From Lingula anatina (Eukaryota > Brachiopoda > Lingulata > Lingulida > Lingulidae): a DNA stretch of 26,565 nucleotides. The stretch covers positions 307,430 to 333,994 of the forward strand of contig NW_019775489.1 of the NCBI RefSeq assembly GCF_001039355.2, in the 5' to 3' direction. Shown here piece after piece: positions 10,180 through 21,290 of this stretch. The translations under genes and the position numbers were made by a program. Below the pieces are notes generated by a model, which had not been told where the DNA came from, searched no databases, and saw nothing but the letters and a program-made list of their open reading frames with translations. Position 1 is the stretch's first letter, and each line of letters begins with the position of its first letter.

Positions 10180-10274
10180 GGTCCTGGAACACAAATCACA
10201 AGACCTGGGACGCCATATTATCGATTTCGAATTTATCTGTGGTGTATTAATGGATAAAAAGTTTAATTTTTCCT

Positions 10275-10280
10275 ATTAAA
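10275..10280 (+). terminator. Poly(A) signal ATTAAA of the prokineticin-like gene
   Basis: ATTAAA about 95 bp after the TGA at 10177-10179, the first plausible cleavage signal. The reverse-strand word ATTAAA (plus-strand TTTAAT at 10262-10267) could serve the convergent ASB gene, which would make the two 3' ends overlap. Not proven. Confidence 0.45.
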
Positions 10281-10677
10281 AGCACGGACTACATTTAAGT
10301 TTGTTGGCAGTTACACCTTATCAAATGTAAGCCCTTTAGTTTCTTAAATACACCATTAATTTTCCGCTAAACGGTTTCACATAATGAAAAAAATGCGTAA
10401 AATCATGCAACAATCCAAGATAATTTCAAATACAAAAGACGCCTTAATAATTTCCACTGGCAGCGATGATCTGATCTTTTTAGACACAGGATCTGTCAGG
10501 CAATATGTACACTTGTACAAACTGTAGCCTATGTTGCCACCGAATGATGATTTCAGATTACCTGCAATTGCTCATTGGTTACAATGCGCTAATAACTCGT
10601 AAGCGTTTGCTATACTGTAACATTTCATTAGCAGGTACTAAACTACACTTCCTGCATCAGAAAGCCATGTCTTAATC

Positions 10678-13600
10678 TCACCCAGACTCCATATCCATCA
10701 GACTAACAAACCCTATTAAAGGCCTGGGTAACGGCAGATACTGGATGTCCGTCCGCACTAACACTCCCATTTGTTGCCGTATAACACAACGGCACATGCA
10801 CTTCAACGGGTGCACGCCAAACGCCATATCGGCCAGTATATCAGCCTCCGCTGACACATAGTCTTTGGTTCGACTTGTTAAAGTACTCTGCAGCTTGTTT
10901 TTGTCTTCTTCCGTTAGCTTGCAGCCTGCTAGTAGGAGTAAGAGCGGGAGGGTGGGCAGATATTGTAGTGATAACTGGAACGCTGTGGTCCCGTTATGTG
11001 ACTGCTGATTGACATCGGCGCCGGCCTGGAGGAGACTTAACACGATGTGCTCATTACCTGGAAATAAAGCATAGATTTGTCCTGTTACTAGGTAATTTTC
11101 ATCGTATATTGAGCAGTCGTCAAATTTCGACGAACTTAACTACCATTACTGGAATAATCTAAGTAAACCAAAAATAAATGAACCCCCTTGGTGGAAATCT
11201 AGTAGACCAAAGTTAAGACTCTAAGCGTTTCTTTTATTATAAAGTAACCTTACATGATTTTTTTTTTCAGCTTATGAAGTGTAAAGTGTAATCCAAATAC
11301 CTTGGTATATAGCCGTAAGAAGAGGGCTGCCAAGACTAACGCTTGCACCAGCTGCAAGAAGTTTTCGCACGATTTTCTTCCGTCCACCGTCAACGGCCAT
11401 CCCAAGTGCCGTCTTTCTTTGATCTCCCTCCTGACTTTGTGCATTGACGTCACACCCGGCCTCCACTAAAACATCTACCACTTCGGAGCTGTCCCACGTG
11501 GCGGCTGTGTGAAGTGGCGTACGATACCCGTAGGATTTGGCGTCAACATCCGCGCCGTGTGCCACCAGTAACCGGGCTAAATTGCTGTTGCCTATGTGCG
11601 CAGCATAATGAAGTGGACGTATGCCTAAACTTGGGTCTATTTTCATTTCTTTGGTTGACTTAGGAGAGGCAATGGCATTTGGGTCGCACCCCTTCTCTAA
11701 TAAGAACTATTTAAAAAAACGTATTATAAAATAAGATCCTGCATACTATTCAGGAACAGTCCTCCAGACTGTCAAGGAAAATAAAAGTACTGACCAGAAA
11801 ATTATTTAAACAGTTATACACTTGCCATATACGAAGTTACTATACTTACAGTAGTAGTGTAAGCCTACATGTAGGCCTATGTGTGCATATTCACGTTTTG
11901 GCGATAGCTGATAGCACGAATATAACACGTACGAGGTCCGATATCACGCGTCACTCCTACATACCGGTATATTTATCCACCAATAAGTATATCATACTTA
12001 CACGTGCAATTTCTTCGTGTCCGTTCAGAGCCGCAAGATGTATGGCTGAGGTGTTGGCGTTATCTTTGGCGTCTAGATCACAGCCTGCCTCGACCAGCAC
12101 TCTGACCACCTCTTGGTGACCACTGCGAACTGCCACAAGGAGGGCGCTATCACCTAGCATCAAAACAGTTGCAACACGTTCAATGACAAACCAGCTATAC
12201 TTTCAAATTTAAAATAACCAAGTGGTATGATAAAAATGTCACTTCAAAACATTATCGAGTCTTAACTATTAAAATTAAAAGTCAAATAAAAAGTCTTTCA
12301 CGAGATTCCCAAGCTGGATAGGAAAGAAAATAACTTTTAATTTTCCTGGAAAGCACGCACGAGACACCTACGAACTTAATTTCTCAAAAGTTACGCTTCT
12401 GATATAACTAACTCATCCACAGAATAAACACAGCGGCTTATGGTGAAACCAAGGTATCAAATGGCTCTTAGACACTTGAAGGTAAAATCACATGTACATA
12501 CAGCAGGCCCGTAGCCAGGGGGGGGGGGGTCGGGGGGGTCGAAAGAACCACCCCTTTTGCTGGGAAAAGGTCCATTCTGGGTAAAATTTGATCTAGGTAC
12601 ATGAAATTTCTATGGAAGAAGGTCCACTTTTTCAGAAAAAGAACCCCCCTTTTGAAATTGCTGGCTACGGGCCTGTACAGGTAGGCCCTATATGTATTCC
12701 CTGTGTATCAAACTTTTTTTAATTCTCTCATAGAATTTAGTGGTAAGCGGTTGTGGAACCTACTCTTAAGTGTACACTGTATCCCAGTACCATGTGCAAC
12801 GCTCACAAACATAAACAAAGAGCGCTTAAACTCATATACCTTATGACATATACTAAGCTCTGTTACAAGATAATAAATCTATGACAAGTTATTGATTTAT
12901 TCAAGGACCATACAAACAGGACGTTCATCAAAATCGTTCACCATCGAGTCCTTTGAGTTCCATATTCGCGCCTCCATGCAGTAAAGCTTGAACAATCCGG
13001 GCAGAACCTTTCTTTGCCGCCATGTAGATGGCTGGACGGCCCCTACGACTCCCGACGTTCACGTCACAGCCAGGGTGCGCCACGAGTAACTCCACAATCT
13101 CATGGTTGTTGCTCTCGATGGCTGTTCCTAGATTTGAAACAAAGAAAATAAGATAAAATAATAGTTTATTTAGCCAATTATAAAAATCGGAAATCATTTT
13201 CCTTCTGGAGCAAGTTTGATAATATGCTGTAAAAGTATTACAATAGATAAATTAAGAATTTGGTTTAAAGCGATATAATGCACTGCTCAATTAACCTGCC
13301 ATAATTGTATCACATGATTGTCACATGCAGGTCATAGCATTTGTTGAAGATGTACTAGAACCAATGAAGAATGACTGAATGAAGAGACTCGAAGAAGACG
13401 CTTAACGAACTTCAGGTCGTGAACACGTAATGTCCTTTTATATATAAACTTAAAAGAAAATAAAAATAGACGCCGAAGAATTTCTTTTACTTCAAATACC
13501 ATGCTTTTAAACTTTTCTAGCATCACAGCAAAAATATAAATGGAAAATCCTCTGGTATAATAACAAATACACACATTGTATTTTACACTTTTCTGATATA

Positions 13601-15017
13601 AATATGCACTACCTAGAGGACTAGTAAAGTTCGTTTCCACTTCTGCCATGGGGCTCACTGTACCTGCAATGGAAAAGACATAGTTTTTACTGACACTGCT
13701 CATTAAATAACACACAAAAACACACGCACGAAAGCACCCGCGCACGCAAACACACACACACGCGTACATGCAGTACGTGCACTGCTTACTTTAACATTTA
13801 ATGCCTAACTCGTAACAGGGCATGGTTATCAGACTTGTGAAAATTTAAAACATACATTCTATATTGGAAAAATACTATTTTTATTATACATGTATACTTA
13901 ATTATGCACTGCAATGTCCTACCGTTTGCTATTAATACAACTGTGCCATAGTTTTCAAACGTGGGATACGCGCAGTCCTTAATTTATATAAACAGTTATG
14001 CAATATAAACGACGGTATGTCGCAAGAGCGTGATACGTCTTTTAATCAAGCAAGGAAATTACTACCGGTCGATGGAAATAATTTATGTCAGCAGGACAAA
14101 ATAAAAAAGATATGCAAAACCATTTACGTGACTAAGATCAAGTTAAAAAAAGAAGGTTTCAAAATGAAGTTAATTTCTGTTTATTAATCGCGTATTTTCG
14201 AGTTTAAAAAGTCAATAAATTGCCAATTAACTCCAGAAATTTCTCGATGACGCCAGAAATTTGCATAATTTTATGTTCGTGGCAAAACCAGAGGAAAGGT
14301 CCCACATTCTCTTTGTCGTTCAGAATCAGCCTATGCAGGTTTTCAATATAAAAAGGAATTACATAAAGACTGAAATGCTTGAATTTTCACTACACGCTTA
14401 CATTCAAAACCATCATCATATAAAAACCCGCATTGCCTTCTTTCTCCCAGAGGCCGGTTGCAGTGCTTAAGTCATTGCTGTGCAAAAAAAAAAAAAAAAA
14501 CATACGCTGGACAGTGGAGTCTACATGCACAAACTAGAAAATGTGCACAGAATCACCTAGGGAGTTATTTGTGGACACCTACTGAAACTCTGTCGCCCCC
14601 CCCCCCCCCCCCCCCCCATGTATCCGCCTCTTCTTGTACAGCATCATATATGTACTGTACATGTAAGAATGTAAGTTAGGAGTGACTATAATCGTTTATA
14701 TTGCGTAATGGTCATGTGCAAATCGGAAATGTACCTGGCATAGGACATGTATGATTTACTGGTATGAAGATGGGTTGCTTCTACTGGTACCTGAATAGGC
14801 CTACATATAGGCCCAGGCCCCTATAGCCTATACCGTTTGCCCGATTGACAGACTGAGTAATATACCGGTAGATGCATTGATAAAAAAAATCTATACCTTG
14901 TGTTATCATCTCCTTCACCAGATCATTATTTTTGCCGTTACGAATACAGAGGTGCAGCCTTTCAACTGGAGAAGTTGTGAGCAGTTCGTTCGTCTCGGAG
15001 TCCCGGAAGGAATTCAT
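10678..15017 (-). CDS. Ankyrin-repeat and SOCS-box protein (ASB-like), complete
   Basis: Likely substrate-recognition subunit of a Cullin-5/Elongin B-C ubiquitin ligase: ankyrin repeats would bind the target and the SOCS box the ligase. Six coding exons in transcript order: 15017-14897, 13663-13613, 13127-12942, 12153-12002, 11706-11301, 11057-10678. Phases are 1, 1, 1, 0, 1; total 1296 bp, 431 residues plus TGA. About residues 57-360 hold roughly nine ankyrin repeats, clearest at RPLHYAAHIGNSNLARLLVA, TPLHTAATWDSSEVVDVLVE and SAIHLAALNGHEEIAR joined across an intron to FLLEKGCDPNA. The C-terminal SOCS box (about 389-425) shows the BC box PLxxxCxxxIR (P389, L390, C394, I398, R399) and the Cul5-box LPLP at 413-416. 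Start: first ATG of the 40-codon first exon; a longer out-of-frame upstream frame (15189-14962) overlaps it. The specific ASB orthologue is not assigned. Tail-to-tail with the peptide gene, head-to-head with the MEGF9-like gene. Confidence 0.92.
12504..12675. mobile_element. 172-bp MITE with CAGGCCCGTAGCCAG ends and TACAG target duplication
   Basis: CAGGCCCGTAGCCAG (12504-12518) is exactly inverted as CTGGCTACGGGCCTG (12661-12675). TACAG directly flanks both sides (12499-12503 and 12676-12680), a clean 5-bp target duplication. The inside is G-run and C-run rich and non-coding. It sits in the ASB intron between the 13127-12942 and 12153-12002 exons. Elements with this terminus are, from memory, widespread in marine invertebrates. 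Confidence 0.88.
13739..13760. repeat. CA/CG-rich simple repeat
   Basis: Short alternating purine-pyrimidine stretch (GCGCACGCAAACACACACAC) in an ASB intron. Confidence 0.7.
14594..14617. repeat. Poly-C tract
   Basis: Run of more than 20 cytosines in ASB intron 1; a 17-18-base A run lies nearby at about 14483-14500. Lengths may be unreliable in an assembly. Confidence 0.9.
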
Positions 15018-15801
15018 TTTTTTTCTGTAGATTATGATAACTCAGGTCCCTTTTACAATTAGTAGCAGAGCTGAGTGTTTCAGTGTCAGCTGCGTGTTCT
15101 ACAATTCCCAGCACGGTTTTGTTTGATAACACAGCAAGCAGTTTTTGTAACCAATCAGTTTTCCCATGTGTTCTGAATCCGCTGACCAAAAGGTTCTCAT
15201 TTCATTCCGAATGACGATCTCATTTGTAGGCATGAAGGTTTTTGTTTGTCGACCTTACTGCGAGCACACCTATTAACCAAAACGTTAGTCAATGTTAGAG
15301 CTCACACCTGCACCCTTTTTTCAAACAAAGGAAGAGTGAGGGAAAAGTAATTAGACAAAGCACGAGTCGTCTTCAACTTATTACTCTGGTCACGTATGGC
15401 AGGAACTCGTTCGTGTAGCTTACTGCGTCGTTGGTGACAGACGAATTCTGCCTGTGAGGATTTGATTCGAGAGATGACGCCTGTAGAATAATTAACGTCT
15501 TCATTAATCACGTTATAAATAAACACATAAAACAAATGGATCCGAGTGTAAAGTGGCCTGAATGTCCTTTGATGCACCTGAACACCGTGAGCGACTGGTG
15601 TACATCGGTATTTACATCGGAAGTGAGAAAGGCATCTAAAACGGAAGTACACGGAAGAACTCTCCACTAAGAAGAGGTAGAAATCAACATGACATTAAAT
15701 ATTTATTCACAAATTTTGTCCACTTGTTGATATTTTTTTGCTCGCTTAATCGCTTACAGAAATTTGAAATGGCAAGTGAGTTGGATGCTATTTGACGAGG
15801 T
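15018..15801. promoter_or_regulatory. Shared head-to-head promoter region of ASB-like and MEGF9-like genes
   Basis: 784 bp between two divergent start codons. No convincing TATA box at the expected spacing for either gene. Three ETS-type motifs cluster at 15618-15624 (CGGAAGT), 15642-15648 (CGGAAGT) and 15652-15658 (CGGAAGA); such clusters are common in TATA-less bidirectional promoters. A 9-codon upstream frame including its stop (15769-15795) ends six bases before the MEGF9-like ATG. A 121-codon minus-strand open frame at 15302-15667 has no recognised domain. Promoter role is inferred from position and motifs. Confidence 0.5.
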
Positions 15802-18510
15802 ATGGAAAGTTTGCAGGCGTTGGCCTGGATTCTCCTACTGGGGCTGGTAGGTCAAAGAGGACCTGTATTTTCGGGTGCATTGGCCGGACCAGAGCACCTG
15901 ACTGAGACAAACACGTCGCCAAAGTCGGCGAGAAATGGCAAGTATAGTGTCATTTATAAAGAAAGAAGTCTATTATGAACAATTCTGTGTATATACAAAA
16001 AATACAAAAATTACGTTACATGGTTCTCTCCTCCAAAGGAAAAAAACTTTGTACAATAACGTTTGTGTACTACGCGTACAACGCAGTTTGAATTACTGGT
16101 ACGTTGCACTGACATTTATTGAGTTCATTCTATTTCATATGCAGGGCCGATGTTTGATGTTACCGTGCTGAACAGTGAGATGACGAGCTTCAGCATAAGA
16201 TGGACGACTATATCAGGAAACAATACAGTGGAGATATATGTTATCCATGTAGGAGATTCCAAAGGAGGTAAATCAAACAGTGAAGTATCAGTGAAAAAGT
16301 TAAAAAAAGCAGTGTATGTTCTAAAAGTCCAAAGATTATTATGGGTCTATCTTCCCCTTTGTCTTAAATAAAGATATTCCTCAGACATTTGAATCCCTGT
16401 TCAGAGTGTCTTTGCAGTATGTGATATTCTGGATTAGTTATTCAAAAGAGAACCAGGAGGTGCAGCGGAAGTTGTATTCACGCTAAATATGTCTATCCAC
16501 AACATAATTCCATATGCATTGTAGTACCATGAGTATATACCATATTTTACATGTATGCAATTCTATTATCATATATTTTATGTTAGAAATCAAGGCTATC
16601 AATGTAACAAACAGCAGTTCAACAACATCAGTTATCAGAGATCTTGAGAGAGGTACCAGATATTGGGTATATGTTCAGGCAGTGTTCTCATCCACTCCTG
16701 CTGTCAACTCCACGGTGCAAACAACTATAACTAAAGGATATGGGCCAGACAGATGTAAGGGACTGGTAGAAATTTATATTCTTCATGAACTTATTAGTAT
16801 TATGTTCACTGTCCTATTCCTAAAACTTTATTTACAGTGCATATTTGTAAAAAAAAAAAATAAAAGAAAAATAAAAAAAACATAAAAGAAAAGCAGGTGA
16901 GTACATTTTAGTATTCATGAATAAATTTTGACCAATTTTTGGTATTAATGATAAAGTGCATTTTTTGTATTATTGTAGCCTGCAATTGTGATAAAGCTGG
17001 TACTGAAACTCCCAGTCACGAACCCTTGTGCAATACAACAACTGGAGTGTGTGTATGTAAGATGGGTTATGAAGGAAACCAGTGCCATAAGTGTGCATCT
17101 GGATATGTGAGGCCAAAGAATGAAAGTTACTGTTCCTACTGTCCCTGCAAGGGGAAATGTATTATCTCTGGTAAGTCAGAGTCTTTCTCTCTCTCTCTCT
17201 GCTTTGAAGTTGCCATTCATAAGTCACAATTATTTTTATGCCATAATTATTGTTTAAAAAAGTAAATGATTTCTCCATTCAGGTAATTGTATTTACCTGA
17301 AGGCAGTGCATTTTTACCTTTTATCAAAAGTCAAATTTTATACATGTACCCAGTTATATAATAACATACTTAGCTGTGTTTTGTAGAAAGCATTAAAATT
17401 TTAAGTACAGACCTTAGTATTGTTTATTTGTCCAGCTGAACATGAGTGGCTATGTGAGTGTGAAGAAGGCTATGCTGGACCATATTGTGACCAGTGTAAC
17501 TTTGGGTACTACAAAGATCAGGAGCAGGGGCCGTGTCTGCCCTGCCAGGACTCAGGTTGGTACATAGTGGTATATATACTGTATGATTTCAGCAGGATAA
17601 GATTTAAGCCATACATATTAAAATCCTTTCTTTCAGGCTGACAGACTTTCAGAGTCTTATCTGTCATCAAAATCATCCAATTTGCATTACTAGTAGCAAG
17701 AAAAGATTAAGGAAATTTAGTGTAGCATTTGAAAGTTGGAACAAACAGACTTTCTGCACAATCATTCCTTTGGCATTAAAGGAATGAGATATCGTAGACT
17801 GCATTCCCACAGATTTTTAGATCGATCTATCCCCTTGGGGAGTCTCGCTAGATTGGTGTCAGCTTAACCAGCTTAAATGTCTGTCCCGCCTACTAAAAGC
17901 TGTAAGGCGGTAATTAACTGTAGTGCGAGCTCGACTGACAGCAATTTAGCATGAACCCAGAGGGAGTTAGGTTGATCCAGATGGATCGATCTAAATCTGT
18001 GGGAATGCAGCCTTAATTTCTAACAGACCAGTAAGCTACGAAATATAAAAACAAAAACTTCCACAGTTGCCACCGTCCACATGTTTATGATTCACGTAGA
18101 AGACAACTTGTGACATTGACTGTACTAAATTTTTTTCAGCAACAGTCTGTTCTTCACCTTCCTCTGGTGCTGGACTAGATGGACCAACCAAAGGACTTAT
18201 AGCAGGCTGCAGTGTAGCCGCTCTTTTAATATTGTTAGCAGTTGGAGGGTACTTTGGATACAGGCGCTACAAGCACTGGAAAGTTCGGCGACCTGGTCAA
18301 TTTTGGACTATTGAAGTTCGGGACAATGACGAGGATAGTGCCTCCATGCTAGAGAATGACTACCACAATATGATCGATGCCAATGCCATGATGGAAGATC
18401 TGGAGCATTTTGACAGTAACTCCAGTGGTGTTAAAACACCTAGCCAGAGTGGAGCCAATGGTGAGATAAGGGTAGCTTACAACCATAATTATAGAGACAA
18501 GGTCACGTAA
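15802..18510 (+). CDS. MEGF9: MEGF9-like type I membrane protein (FN3, laminin-EGF, TM), complete
   Basis: Single-pass surface glycoprotein of 369 residues. Exons 15802-15937, 16145-16267, 16587-16754, 16979-17170, 17436-17555 and 18140-18510 are all joined in phase 1. Intron 1 uses a GC donor (AATG|GCAAGT); the others are GT-AG. Residues 1 to about 25 are a signal peptide. About 47-142 form one fibronectin III-like domain ending ...RDLERGTRYWVYVQAV. About 143-246 hold two laminin-type EGF modules (CNCDKAG, GVCVCKMGYEGNQCHKCASG, then CECEEGYAGPYCDQCNFGYY). The transmembrane helix is about 265-287 (GLIAGCSVAALLILLAVGGY), followed by basic RRYKHWKVRR and an acidic tail. The tail begins FWTIEVRDNDED and ends with HNYRDKVT; the FWTIE motif just inside the membrane and a C-terminal HNY are the MEGF9 features I recognise. 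Vertebrate MEGF9 has more EGF modules and, as far as I recall, no FN3. Ligand unknown. Orthology is likely but untested. Confidence 0.85.
17797..18013. mobile_element. Element B, copy 1 (217-bp foldback MITE)
   Basis: In MEGF9-like intron 5. GACTGCATTCCCACAGATTT at the left mirrors AAATCTGTGGGAATGCAGCC at the right, and TAGATCGATCTA lies just inside. TA flanks each end (17795-17796, 18014-18015). Inner stems (GGGGAGTCTCGCTAGATT / AATTTAGCATGAACCC, TCCCGCCTACTAAAAGC / GTAAGGCGG) make nearly the whole element fold. Non-coding. Confidence 0.82.
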
Positions 18511-18807
18511 ATCTGGCCCCATTCTGGGATAGTTTTTTTGCAATATTTTATCCAGGTCAAAGTTACAAACTCTTGGATAAAGAAAAAGATTGATAATTAA
18601 TTGGGGGAGAGTGATGAAGTTATGTGGAGTAAAACAGGTTGAAGAAAATAATTAAGATTTCTCACTTACAGAATCTATTCACTGGCAATCTACTTAAAAC
18701 CTTATTTTTGTCTAATTTGTTAACCTAAGACATGAATCCACGGGGCAAATGTACTTAATTATAATATATGTTTACAAAGGTGCAGCATTTATCTTATCTT
18801 GGAGGGC

Positions 18808-19300
18808 ATTCAGAACTGATGATCCGCAGACTAACTGATCTGCCTACTAAATATGGCTGACCCCACTTAAAAGCAAGCCGCTTAATTCCCTAATGGTGTC
18901 CCCGCCTCCACACATGCCATTAAACTGATTAAATCTCTGCTCTGAGGTTTAATTGCTAGGCCTCTACAGGGATGGTGTGTGGAGGCGGGGAGACCATCAG
19001 AGTATTAGCAGCAGTGCTTTTAAGTGGATCAGCCATATTTAGTCTGCAGATCTGTAACACCCCATTTCCATAGATTAGATCGACCTACTTTAGATCGACC
19101 TAACTCCCTGGGGGTTCACGCTAAATAGCTGTCAGCCGGGCGGACACGAAAGTTAATTACCCCCTTACAGCTTGTAGTAGGCGGGACGGACATTTAAATC
19201 GGATTATCTGAAAGTAATCTAGTGAGACTCCCCGCGGGGATAGATCGATCTAAAATCTATGGGAATAGAGCCTTAGTCTGCTGATCCACTTGGTCTGAAT
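18808..19300. mobile_element. Element A, copy 2, interrupted by element B
   Basis: Left end ATTCAGAACTGATGATCCGC; right end CTGATCCACTTGGTCTGAAT, the diverged complement. The body closely follows copy 1 (TAAATATGGC, CCCCGCCTCCACAC, GTGTGGAGGCGGGGAGACCA, CCATATTTAGTCTGCAGATC). The right arm is split between about 19054 and 19276 by a complete B element, so A was present before B landed. Non-coding. Confidence 0.82.
19057..19273. mobile_element. Element B, copy 2, nested inside element A
   Basis: 217 bp, flanked by TA at 19055-19056 and 19274-19275. Left CCATTTCCATAGATTAGATC and right GATCTAAAATCTATGGGAAT are inverted, with GATCGA cores; the middle retains AGGCGGGACGGACATTTAAA related to copy 1. 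It interrupts the right terminal arm of element A copy 2. Confidence 0.82.
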
Positions 19301-19825
19301 GTGCTGTTGGTTTTCTCCACTTGTTTGCAGGATAAAAACAAGCAACATATAATGAAAATTGAATTTGGATGGCCTACTTGTATGGCGTCATCAATGCTAA
19401 TGTTCATGTTTGTGAAACTGGCTGTCCTTTCCAAGTGTCAGGCTTGGAGACATTGCTTGAAAGTTTGCCTATAAAAGTAGGAACAAAGTACAATGTTAAT
19501 GTGTTGTGAACAATATTAATGACTAGATCAAACCCCTACACTTTTTATGTTTGAACAAAATCAAATTTTCAATGATTTTGAATTGCAGAAAGGGTGCTTT
19601 GAGTGTAGTCAAGCCGTTTGTTAAATAACTTAAGACAAGAAATTTCTTACACCGTGCCATGATGAGTTTCTTTTTTAATTATTGCAAATTATGGGAAATG
19701 TGAAATTGCACTTTATTTCTGTTGTGAGAACTTGCTATGCATTATGTTTAAGAGGATTATGTGACAGTAAGATGGCATACAGTTAAGCACTTCTCTTGTA
19801 CATGTTTGTGTCCACTTAAGTCTTA

Positions 19826-20050
19826 GAGACCATTCCCAGAGGTCTATTGTACTAACTTTGGATCAAACTATCTCCAAGGGGATTCTTGCTTAATTGCAAT
19901 TAACTTAAGCTGCTTAGATGTCTGTCACGCCTACTGAAGCTGCTAGGCGTGCCAGACATCTAAGCCGCTTAAGCTGAAAACAGTTTAGCAAGAAACCCCA
20001 TGGAGATGGACTGATCCTGTTAGATCGATCTAGGGATGGGAACCTAGTCT
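19826..20050. mobile_element. Element B, copy 3
   Basis: About 225 bp, flanked by TA (19824-19825, 20051-20052). Ends CCATTCCCAGAG / GATCTAGGGATGGGAACC are diverged, but the inner stem is very strong: CTTAGATGTCTG pairs with CAGACATCTAAG around a CACGCCTA...TAGGCGTG hairpin. Related to copies 1 and 2 by the GTCTGTC-CGCCTACT segment and GATCGATC subterminal motif. Confidence 0.78.
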
Positions 20051-20178
20051 TACTGTCTGGTTGGTCTGTCCTGGTATCACTTAATACCTGTTTTGACTCT
20101 ATTAGAATACAATAAAGTCAATCCTATATTTTAAAACAGTTTCTATTATTAAGGGCAATAACATTTGTTTTACTGTGA

Positions 20179-20355
20179 AAACAGAGGTTTTGGAGAAGCT
20201 TAGCAGATGGATTCCAGTATTACGGTATGACAAAGGTCACAGTAATGCCTAATGGTCGTGAAGTAGTCCATGATGAGTGTGGAAAGAAAGTTTGTATTAA
20301 TGACAAGTGCGATGTGTACATCATTGAGTATAGTTTGAGGGAGCAGATCTAGAGC
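20179..20355 (+). CDS. Unrecognised small open frame, cysteine-containing
   Basis: Open from just after a TGA at 20176-20178 to a TAG near 20350. An ATG at 20227 would give about 41 residues beginning MTKVTVMPNGREVVHDECGK and including KKVCINDKCDVYIIEY. The composition looks protein-like, but there is no signal peptide, recognised domain or clear splice acceptor (the preceding AAAACAG lacks a pyrimidine tract). It lies between two poly(A) signals downstream of the MEGF9-like gene. It could be a chance frame, a transposon remnant or an unannotated exon. Confidence 0.2.
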
Positions 20356-21253
20356 CATTTAAATCATGTTCCTGATGATAGGGAATCATGTTCCTACATG
20401 TAATTTATTGACAACATTTACCTAGACATCAAAACTGCTTTGGAACTGTTTAAACACTACTGTAAACATTACTGTGTTTTGGGGTAATGAGGTAAAAGTA
20501 GAAAAAATTATTTATAAATCGATGTAAACATTTTATCTTGCTCAAAACTCTTGAAAAGACAAGTTATTAATTGCAAGTTCAGTATAAATACATAAGATTA
20601 AGCTAGTGATAATGTGTTATATTATTTTAAGAAGATACAATATATTTTTCATGTTGATTATATTGCAGATATACATTTACAGAGCAAAAGATTACTTTAT
20701 AAGATTCTTTGCTTGCTCAATTGAGTATTGAATTCAAACCATGTTATATACAATGAGGTAAAAAATTATAACCATCACACTCAGATAAGTATTTTTCAAC
20801 AAAAGTATGTTACAAAAATATTTAACTATGGATATGTTTTGATGTTACACATAACCTGTACTACTATGGTACTATGCTAATGTACAAATTAACCTGAGAT
20901 TTTAAAGGTAAAATCTTATGTGATTTAATTATCTAGAATTACTTAGGCAGGTTTTGAAACTTTAGTAGAGAAACCTTCCAGAAATGCATAAATCAGAATT
21001 GCTGTTTGATAAAACAATGTATTATTTTTTGTTATCGAATTCTGCCCCTAAAGCCCTTCTTAGTTACTCAGTGTCATGTTTACATCAGTAAGAAGCAGCA
21101 AAGTTCCCACTGAAATGAAAAGTTATTTTAGAAAAAAGTTACTGTGACTGGTATGTTTGCATGTTATTGCGTTAGAAAAGTTTCCTTTTCACGCATTGAT
21201 GAGTGAACCAATTATCTGTTGAAAGTGTTGTTATTTATTTATTTATTTGTATG

Positions 21254-21290
<37 letters not shown>

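Larger units (their letters stand above)
18511..20116 (+). other. Presumed long 3' UTR of the MEGF9-like gene
   Basis: From the TAA at 18508-18510 to an AATAAA at 20111-20116, the first convincing poly(A) signal found; another AATAAA is at 21909-21914. The interval contains MITEs A2, B2 and B3, so a processed transcript would carry several strong hairpins. Extent inferred from the signals only; an earlier non-canonical site is possible. Confidence 0.45.

Noticed and set aside
13332-13769. 145-codon minus-strand frame
   Set aside because: Only 13663-13613 is a real exon of the ASB-like gene, and in that exon the frame shares codons; the rest is intron and a CA/CG repeat read through by chance.
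15302-15667. 121-codon minus-strand frame in the ASB/MEGF9-like gap
   Set aside because: No recognisable domain and the ETS motifs fall inside it; better explained as promoter DNA that happens to be open.
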